From: UBA8437 sp963694825
GTDB lineage: Bacteria > Planctomycetota > Planctomycetia > Planctomycetales > Planctomycetaceae
DNA: 11,750 nt
Assembly: GCA_963694825.1 (NCBI GenBank)
Contig: CAVOEV010000146.1
Coordinates: forward strand, 1-11,750
Direction of reading: 5' to 3'
Shown piece after piece: positions 7,150-11,750 of this stretch (the first letter of the stretch is position 1; each line of letters starts with the position of its first letter). The translations under genes and the position numbers were made by a program. Under the pieces are notes generated by a model. It made no database searches. It worked only from the letters and a program-made list of their open reading frames with translations, and had not been told where the DNA came from.

Positions 7150-8316
7150 TTGCAGGAGCGTTGGCTGAGCCATCACGAGCAAGTGCTGCGGTCTTCGGTG
7201 CAGACGATCAATCGCTACCGGACGGCGACGAATCACCTGTTGACCTTCATCCGGACGTCGCGCGTTCCAGACAAGACGTCGTCCTTTCGCGTCCAGGATG
7301 CCAGAGGATTCATCCGGCATCTCCGGACAATTCAGGTGGCATCCAACGGTCACGCGAACGCCCGTAAGCGTCCTCTGCGTGACAAGGGGATCAAGTACAT
7401 CCTGTGCTGTTGTCGCACGATGTTCGCCTTCGCGATGAAGCGGAGGCATCTCTCTCCGTATGCCGAGAATCCGTTTTCGGAACTGGACATCGATCGGATT
7501 CCCGTCGAGAACGCGAAGCCCGTAAGCATCTTCTCGGCGGACCAGGAACGGGAATTCCTGAAGGCCTGCGACGATTGGCAGTTTCCCGTGTTCCTGACAT
7601 TGATCCTGACCGGCCTGCGATCCGGCGAGTTGTGCCATCTGCTCTTGCCCGAGGATCTCGACCTTGATGGCGGCGTGATGTACATCCGAAACAAGCGAGA
7701 ACTCGGCTGGCAGGTGAAGACAAGAAACGAACGCGAGATCCCACTGGTTGATCCACTTGTGGATGTGTTGCGACTCACTATCGACGATCGGACCACTGGT
7801 CCCGTGTTTCTGCGGCGACGATTCGGAAATGCCGATCGTCCAGCCTTGGCGGGGTATACGAAAGGCGATCTCGAGAGGGAAGTCCAGCGCCGGGCGGTCG
7901 CAGGGGAACGAGCTTCGGGTAGCGACCTGTCGCGTAGCCAACGGTTGCAGATCGCACGGTCCGTCTGGCGTGACGCAGGCAGCATCAAGACCGATCACAT
8001 CCGCAAGGAATTCATGCAGCTGACTAAGGCGATCAAAACGGCGCACGTGACAGCACCGAAAACGCTGCGACACCTCTTTGCCACGACTCTGCAGGATTCA
8101 AACGTCGATCCGCTCATCCGCTGCGAACTGATGGGACACGCGATCGGAAGTTCGCGAAACAGCCAGCACGGCTTGGGAATGACGGCGAATTACACCCATA
8201 CGCGACCGGAGACCAAACGTCGCCAACTGAAGGCCGCGCTCGAATGCCGACCGTCATTCGTCTGCGCCACCGAGTGGTGCGAAGCACGGGAGGTCCGAAT
8301 GTCCAACAGCGGTTGA
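7150..8316 (+). CDS. Tyrosine recombinase / phage-type integrase
   Basis: From the first ordinary start (TTG 7150) the product has 388 residues. A SAM-like core-binding domain (SSVQTINRYRTATNHLLTFI) precedes a catalytic domain with R157 (LTGLRSGEL), K190, R307 (KTLRHLF), H330 (LMGHA) and nucleophile Y348 (MTANYTHT). The HxxR histidine is replaced by K304, and H330 to Y348 spans 18 residues instead of about nine because of an inserted loop. The remaining catalytic set is intact, so activity is plausible. It performs site-specific strand exchange, probably to integrate an element at the adjacent tRNA-Ser. The true N-terminus probably lies near 6961, as described for the upstream extension. No excisionase gene is visible. 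The ribosome site before the TTG is poor, which also argues that 7150 is not the native start. Confidence 0.88.
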   Translation: MQERWLSHHEQVLRSSVQTINRYRTATNHLLTFIRTSRVPDKTSSFRVQDARGFIRHLRTIQVASNGHANARKRPLRDKGIKYILCCCRTMFAFAMKRRHLSPYAENPFSELDIDRIPVENAKPVSIFSADQEREFLKACDDWQFPVFLTLILTGLRSGELCHLLLPEDLDLDGGVMYIRNKRELGWQVKTRNEREIPLVDPLVDVLRLTIDDRTTGPVFLRRRFGNADRPALAGYTKGDLEREVQRRAVAGERASGSDLSRSQRLQIARSVWRDAGSIKTDHIRKEFMQLTKAIKTAHVTAPKTLRHLFATTLQDSNVDPLIRCELMGHAIGSSRNSQHGLGMTANYTHTRPETKRRQLKAALECRPSFVCATEWCEAREVRMSNSG

Positions 8317-8319
8317 CCG

Positions 8320-8340
8320 AACGCAACTCGCGTTGGCGTT
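8320..8340 (+). terminator. Weak hairpin after the integrase stop
   Basis: AACGCAAC (8320-8327) and GTTGGCGTT (8332-8340) can pair around TCGC with one bulge, four bases after the integrase stop. No T-tract follows, so a terminator role is doubtful. Confidence 0.2.
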
Positions 8341-8505
8341 TCGCATCTCGAGTGTGAAAGCCGAAACAATCGCCACAAGCATGGCACACCACCCCCAACG
8401 GGGATCGGCCACGGAGTGGCTGCCTACACCCGTGCTATTCGCACGAGGGCACTCCCTCAAACGCCCAAGATTGCATTCAACACAATCGCAGACCGAGCCG
8501 TCAAA

Positions 8506-8545
8506 TCGCGAATACGGTGGTTTGTTTTGGTGTCCGCGATTCGAC
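8506..8545 (+). repeat. Partial copy (3' part) of the dispersed repeat
   Basis: The stretch containing TACGGTGGTTTG and GGTGTCCGCGATT matches bases 10751-10790 with only a few differences. It corresponds to the segment just to the right of the 81-bp core in the 10677 copy; the core itself is not seen directly to its left. Confidence 0.75.
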
Positions 8546-8751
8546 GAGTTTCGCGAAATCAGAATCGGATCGAAGCGCTTGTGCCAGGTCGGCCGAGATC
8601 ACGGCTGCTCAGGTCGATCTGTGCCTTCGGCAGCTGCCGCCGTAGCGTCGTTTGAGTTTCTTTGACCCTACGCGATTAGCTGAGGGCCAAGATAGCACAG
8701 TTGGTCGACATTCGGCGTTCGGCAAACGTTCGTTTGAATTGACATACCGAC

Positions 8752-8832
8752 GGCCGTCCAGGCCGGTGTTACCGGATCGAGCCCGATTCCGCGAAAAGAT
8801 ATGGGTTCCGCTGGCGCGTGCGGAGTCTGCGG
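8752..8832 (+). repeat. Dispersed repeat, left core copy
   Basis: This 81-bp stretch aligns without gaps to 10677-10757 at an offset of 1925 bases. I count six differences, all transitions. The core begins GGCCGTCCA, contains a small perfect hairpin CCGGT-GTT-ACCGG and the segment TTCCGCGAAAAGATATG. Similarity continues weakly on both sides, including a shared CGTTTGA 21 bases to the left. Predicted peptides fall in different frames in the two copies, so the conservation is at DNA or RNA level. Confidence 0.9.
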
Positions 8833-9013
8833 TGTGGTGGTCTTCTCGGAACGCCGAAATTCGGATGGGTTGATTTGTCTGCAGTTCTTGGACGAAAGTT
8901 GAAAACGTTTGACCTCACCGAGCTGGTGAACGTTGGAAAACTGATAAACGTGAACGAAGCAAACCACGTTGACCGATCAGTCGAAGTAGCTCGGATCCCC
9001 TGCACGGCGACTG

Positions 9014-10468
9014 TCAAACGGCGTCCACAGTCGGAACGACGAATCCGTCCCGGTTCGGGTCTTTCAACAGGGCGTTCGCTTCACTGGCAAAGGCACCCGT
9101 GTGCGTTTCGGTTTTCGGATCGAAAGTCAGCCATGGACCGACGACGTATTCGTTTCCGTCGGCCGGAACTCCAACGCCGTTCGACATGATGTCGTGCAAC
9201 TTCATAAAGTGTTCGCTCGCGTCCTTATTGTCGCCGAATCGGCCCGCTTTGGCATTGAACGGGACTTTCTCCCCCAACCGATACGAGTTGTTCATCAAGT
9301 GGCCCAGGACGCACCCGTAGTGCGCGTCATGCACGTTGCCGTTGGCCATGCTTGGATCGTTCGCGCGGCAGGCGGCAATAAAGGCACCCCAGTTTCCACC
9401 CGGTGTGACCTTGCCGGCCGGCACGGAGATTCTCTCGCCTTGGCTGCTCCCTTTTGCGTAGTACTGGCCGCGAATGATCTTGCCGCCATCCTCGAAGTAG
9501 TACTCGTTTTCGACTTGGCGTTGGTAGCCTTTGTAATTGACGTTGCGAACGTTGAAGAAGACATACTGCCCGTTGGGGTATTCGGCGAGGCCGAACATGG
9601 TGTTGGGAGTTTCGCCCTGGTCATCCCACCCGAACCGTCCTCCAATCGCCATCGCGCGAATGGGGTGTGTCAGTTCGGTGTCGAGCGCCCAGCGCGCGAT
9701 GTCGAGCTGATGAGTTCCTTGATTGTTCAAGTCGCCGTTGCCTGTCTTCCAGAACCAGTGCCAGTTGTAATGCGAGAAGTTACCGTGGAATTGATCGATC
9801 TTCGCTGGCCCGCGCCATAGGTTCCAATCGAGATTCGACGGTGGGGTCGACGGCGTCTTCGTACCAATGCTGCCGCGAGGTTTGCAGCAGTAGCCATACG
9901 AAATCTTCAACTTGCCAAACTTCCCGGCTTGAATTGCTTCGTGCAGGCCGGCGATGCTGGAACTGCTGCGAGATTGCGTGCCGTGCTGAATGACCACGCC
10001 GTATTTCTTTTGAGCTGCGACGGCGACCCGGCCCTCGCCCACGTCGTGGCTCATCGGTTTCTCGACGTAAACGTGCTTTCCGGCCTGTGCCGCCCAAATG
10101 GTGATGAGCGAATGCCAGTGATTCGGCGTCGCCACGGAGATCGCGTCCACGTTGCGATCGTCGAGCGCGCGGCGAATATCGTCGATACCTGCCGTGTTGT
10201 ACTTGCCTCTGGTCTTGGCTTCAACGTTCTTCATCGTCCGGGCAAGCACGTTTTGATCGGGATCGGCGAGATAGGCCAACTCGACGTTCTTCTGTCCCAT
10301 CCAGCCGCCGATATGACTCTTGCCGCGTCCGTTGAGCCCGGCGACGGCGATCCGAACGCGATCGTTGGCCCCCAACACATTTCCCGATGCCCGCGTCCCC
10401 GCCAAGATCAGCGAAGTGCCCGCGACAGCCGATGACTGAAGAAAGTGACGACGATTCAAGCGGGACAT
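9014..10468 (-). CDS. Tat-exported Gfo/Idh/MocA-family oxidoreductase
   Basis: The 484-residue product starts with a twin-arginine signal (NRRHFLQSSAVAGTSLIL; arginines 6-7), so it is exported folded. The dinucleotide-binding domain follows: RIAVAGLNGRG (39-49), ATPNHWH (113-119) and the family hallmark EKP (136-138). The C-terminal substrate domain carries GTHQLDIARW, with H253 and D256 at the positions of the family's active-site residues. Such enzymes oxidise or reduce sugars, inositols or related polyols with a tightly bound NAD(P); planctomycetes carry many exported paralogues linked to carbohydrate breakdown, but the substrate here is unknown. The start at 10468 is fixed by AAGGAG six bases upstream and by the Tat motif; longer in-frame starts at 10540 would bury the signal. 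It lies alone between repeat-bearing gaps, and may be cargo of the tRNA-linked element. Confidence 0.93.
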   Translation of the reverse strand: MSRLNRRHFLQSSAVAGTSLILAGTRASGNVLGANDRVRIAVAGLNGRGKSHIGGWMGQKNVELAYLADPDQNVLARTMKNVEAKTRGKYNTAGIDDIRRALDDRNVDAISVATPNHWHSLITIWAAQAGKHVYVEKPMSHDVGEGRVAVAAQKKYGVVIQHGTQSRSSSSIAGLHEAIQAGKFGKLKISYGYCCKPRGSIGTKTPSTPPSNLDWNLWRGPAKIDQFHGNFSHYNWHWFWKTGNGDLNNQGTHQLDIARWALDTELTHPIRAMAIGGRFGWDDQGETPNTMFGLAEYPNGQYVFFNVRNVNYKGYQRQVENEYYFEDGGKIIRGQYYAKGSSQGERISVPAGKVTPGGNWGAFIAACRANDPSMANGNVHDAHYGCVLGHLMNNSYRLGEKVPFNAKAGRFGDNKDASEHFMKLHDIMSNGVGVPADGNEYVVGPWLTFDPKTETHTGAFASEANALLKDPNRDGFVVPTVDAV

Positions 10469-10474
10469 GGGAAT

Positions 10475-10480
10475 CTCCTT
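10475..10480 (-). promoter_or_regulatory. Shine-Dalgarno site of the oxidoreductase
   Basis: On the minus strand AAGGAG is followed by six bases and then ATG at 10468. This is the best ribosome site in the window and decides the start over in-frame upstream ATGs. Confidence 0.85.
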
Positions 10481-10508
10481 GGGTCGCGTGAGTAAATCGA
10501 CGAGCTTC

Positions 10509-10517
10509 ATTGTATCA
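10509..10517 (-). promoter_or_regulatory. Candidate extended -10 promoter of the oxidoreductase
   Basis: The minus strand reads TGATACAAT, an extended -10 element (TGn plus TACAAT, five of six consensus bases). It would start transcription about 35 bases before the start codon. No good -35 hexamer is present at 17-18 bases. Confidence 0.4.
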
Positions 10518-10556
10518 AACATGATCGCCCACTGAAGCACTGTCTTGCAAGTGGGC

Positions 10557-10655
10557 CGTTTGACTCAACGCCCCTCCAGACCGGAGTCAACGGGCCGACC
10601 CCATGCCGAAAAAGGTATGAGCTCTTCGGGCGGTTACGACGTCCGTGTTAAGCTT
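10557..10655 (+). repeat. Diverged tandem unit next to the right repeat copy
   Basis: This 99-base unit begins CGTTTGA, as does the next unit at 10656. It carries matching landmarks in the same order: TCCAGACCGG for TCCAAGCCGG, then CCGAAAAAGGTATGAG for GCGAAAAGATATGAG, then ACGACGTCCG for ACGGAGTCCG. A GGTTTGA at 10765 marks the next boundary, giving periods of 99 and 109 bases. The unit also contains an imperfect hairpin (10556-10566 with 10584-10593, TTGACTC/GAGTCAA core). Confidence 0.6.
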
Positions 10656-10676
10656 CGTTTGATCTTGCACGCTGAG

Positions 10677-10757
10677 GGCCGTCCAAGCCGGTGTTACCGG
10701 ATCGAGTCCGATTCCGCGAAAAGATATGAGTTCCGCTGGCGCGTACGGAGTCCGCGA
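10677..10757 (+). repeat. Dispersed repeat, right core copy
   Basis: This is the partner of 8752-8832, in the same orientation and on the opposite side of the oxidoreductase gene. It continues rightwards to about 10795 with sequence shared with the partial copy at 8506-8545, including two TCCGCGATT motifs about 29 bases apart. It therefore looks like the most complete of the copies in this window. Confidence 0.9.
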
Positions 10758-10795
10758 TTACGGTGGTTTGATTTGGTGTCCGCGATTTGAACGTA

Positions 10796-11215
10796 TTTCC
10801 GGACTGTTTCTGATCCACAATTGCCCGCCAGCGATTGAGCGATGGCCAGCGGAAGAAATACCCCGACGGTAGTTCCGAAAAAGGGTGAGGCGTGACACGC
10901 GCCGTAAAACGACCGTCTGTGACACAGGCAGCGTGTCACGGATACTCATGCGGTTTCTGACCCGCCGAATCAGTGCCGGAAAGTCGTATGTTATCTCGGA
11001 ATCCTGATGTTCCGACTGCGGAAGCGTAAACTCGCGGTCAGCGCGCCGCATCAAAGCAACGTATTACGACATGGTTCCCGTCGCCCCGACGTGAAATCAG
11101 AACAGCTTGCCACATCGATGTCGCTTGCTCTGGTGTGCGTTTCCGGCAGCATGTTTTCGCAATTCAGAATGCCGAGGTCATTCCTCTGTCCGGCATGGTC
11201 TGATCGCCCTTGTCG
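10796..11215. other. Gene-poor interval with a 10-bp inverted repeat
   Basis: I see no supportable gene in these 420 bases. CGTGACACGC (10891-10900) and GCGTGTCACG (10931-10940) form a perfect inverted repeat with a 30-base spacer that itself contains another GTGACAC (10920-10926). Just left of it, CCGAAAAAGGGTGAG (10875-10889) resembles the repeat unit's CCGAAAAAGGTATGAG, possibly a decayed further unit. No T-tract follows the inverted repeat in either direction, so it is not a standard terminator for the flavoprotein gene. Confidence 0.55.
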
Positions 11216-11750
11216 CTACATCGAGTTGCCGGCAATCCACGCTGTTGTCCACGCGTTCTGAAAATTAAAGCCGCCCGTAATCCCGTCGACGTCCAGCACT
11301 TCGCCCGCGAAATAGAGGCCCGAGCAAACTCGACTTTCCATCGTTCGAAAATCGACTTCTTTCAGGACTACGCCACCACAAGTCACGAATTCTTCTTTGA
11401 AGACGCCCTTTCCTGCCACTTGGAATTCGCCGGCAGATAATTCTGCCACGAGCGCCTGCGTTGCCTTTTTTGAAAGTTCAGCCCATCGAATGGGTTGCTG
11501 GCCGACGGCGTGATCGACAAGCGATTTCCATAACCGTTTTGGGAACTGCCAGGGGCACGAAGCATCGACTGTCTTCCTGGAATGACATGCTTTGAATGAA
11601 TCAAGTTGCTCGCGAATTTGGTAGGCACTGGATCCCGACAGCCAGTTGATTCGCAGTTTGGCGTTGTAATTCGAATCGTGCAGTTCCCGTGCAGCCCACG
11701 CGGACAGTTTCAAAACCGCAGGACCACTCAGTCCCCAATGCGTCACGAGT
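11216..11750 (-). CDS. HI0933/YhiN-family FAD-dependent oxidoreductase (C-terminal part)
   Basis: The last 178 codons or so of a minus-strand gene are present; the N-terminal part, with the FAD-binding GxGxxG, lies beyond the right edge. The visible part starts THWGLSGPAVLKLSAW and ends with the diagnostic C-terminal block: CGGVVLKEVDF, TMESR, GLYFAGEVLDVDGITGG and FNFQNAW. These motifs bind FAD in the family of HI0933, YhiN and BaiN, soluble flavoproteins of about 400 residues. BaiN was linked to bile-acid dehydroxylation, but most members have no known substrate. The frame is open to the window edge, so an internal GTG at 11746 is not the start. The stop is TAG at 11216-11218. Codon choice and length to the end fit the family, with no sign of damage. 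Confidence 0.9.
   Translation of the reverse strand, partial: LVTHWGLSGPAVLKLSAWAARELHDSNYNAKLRINWLSGSSAYQIREQLDSFKACHSRKTVDASCPWQFPKRLWKSLVDHAVGQQPIRWAELSKKATQALVAELSAGEFQVAGKGVFKEEFVTCGGVVLKEVDFRTMESRVCSGLYFAGEVLDVDGITGGFNFQNAWTTAWIAGNSM

Larger units (their letters stand above)
8317..9013. other. Gene-poor interval with degenerate repeats
   Basis: About 700 bases separate the integrase from the oxidoreductase gene. Short open frames exist, but they lack recognisable domains, good start sites and conserved frame between repeat copies, so none is called. The interval holds the partial repeat at 8506-8545 and the full core at 8752-8832. Motifs resembling the repeat's CGTTTGA segment also occur at 8649 and 8731, suggesting older, decayed units. 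Confidence 0.6.

Noticed and set aside
6880..8073. Long (397-codon) minus-strand open frame
   Set aside because: It lies opposite the integrase, whose catalytic residues prove the plus-strand frame; the antisense product has no motifs.
8652..8873. 73-codon plus-strand frame over the left repeat copy
   Set aside because: TTG start, no ribosome site, no domain, and reading frame not shared with the other repeat copy.
10545..10790. 81-codon plus-strand frame over the right repeat copy
   Set aside because: The left copy has a frame shift relative to it, so the peptide is not conserved while the DNA is; treated as non-coding repeat.
10557..10795. CRISPR-like array
   Set aside because: Units of about 100 bp are degenerate along their whole length, with no short constant repeat and unique spacers, and no cas genes nearby.
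10758..11054. 98-codon minus-strand frame in the right gap
   Set aside because: Basic, low-information product that runs into the repeat; no Shine-Dalgarno or recognisable motif.
11162..11197. ATGCCG/CGGCAT inverted repeat after the flavoprotein stop
   Set aside because: Short stem, bulged interior and no T-tract; not convincing as a terminator.

Overview
The window looks like chromosomal DNA of a planctomycete. This is inferred from gene content and style: a Tat-exported Gfo/Idh/MocA oxidoreductase, a Gly/Tyr-rich secreted protein, a HEAT-repeat protein, loosely packed genes on both strands, and GC-rich coding DNA. No single marker proves the phylum.

Left part (1-6699), housekeeping-like: a fold-type III PLP enzyme (D-threonine aldolase / D-serine dehydratase-like) is followed 13 bases later by a HEAT-repeat protein, probably as one transcription unit. 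A divergent APH-like phosphotransferase lies convergently on the minus strand. Then on the plus strand come a Gly/Tyr-rich secreted protein, a bacterial-type PolX (polymerase plus PHP nuclease) whose whole visible leader is a G-rich hexanucleotide tract, and a small exported protein of unknown function.

Middle (6728-8316), tRNA-linked integrase: an intact tRNA-Ser(UGA) with a strong intrinsic terminator is followed by a short hairpin, three iterated 9-mers and a tyrosine recombinase in the same orientation. This resembles the tRNA-proximal end of an integrated element. The recombinase reading frame continues upstream of any ATG/GTG/TTG into a convincing arm-binding domain, so its start is non-standard or damaged.

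Right part (8317-11750): a Tat-signal Gfo/Idh/MocA oxidoreductase on the minus strand sits between two gene-poor stretches. Both stretches carry copies of one non-coding repeat family. An 81-bp core is about 93% identical on the two sides, and a more diverged tandem copy lies beside the right-hand core. The window ends inside the C-terminal part of a HI0933/YhiN-family flavoprotein on the minus strand.

I see no CRISPR array, toxin-antitoxin pair, phage structural gene or recognised defence system. The most unusual content is non-coding: the G-rich tract abutting polX, the repeat family around the oxidoreductase, and the sequence between tRNA-Ser and the integrase.
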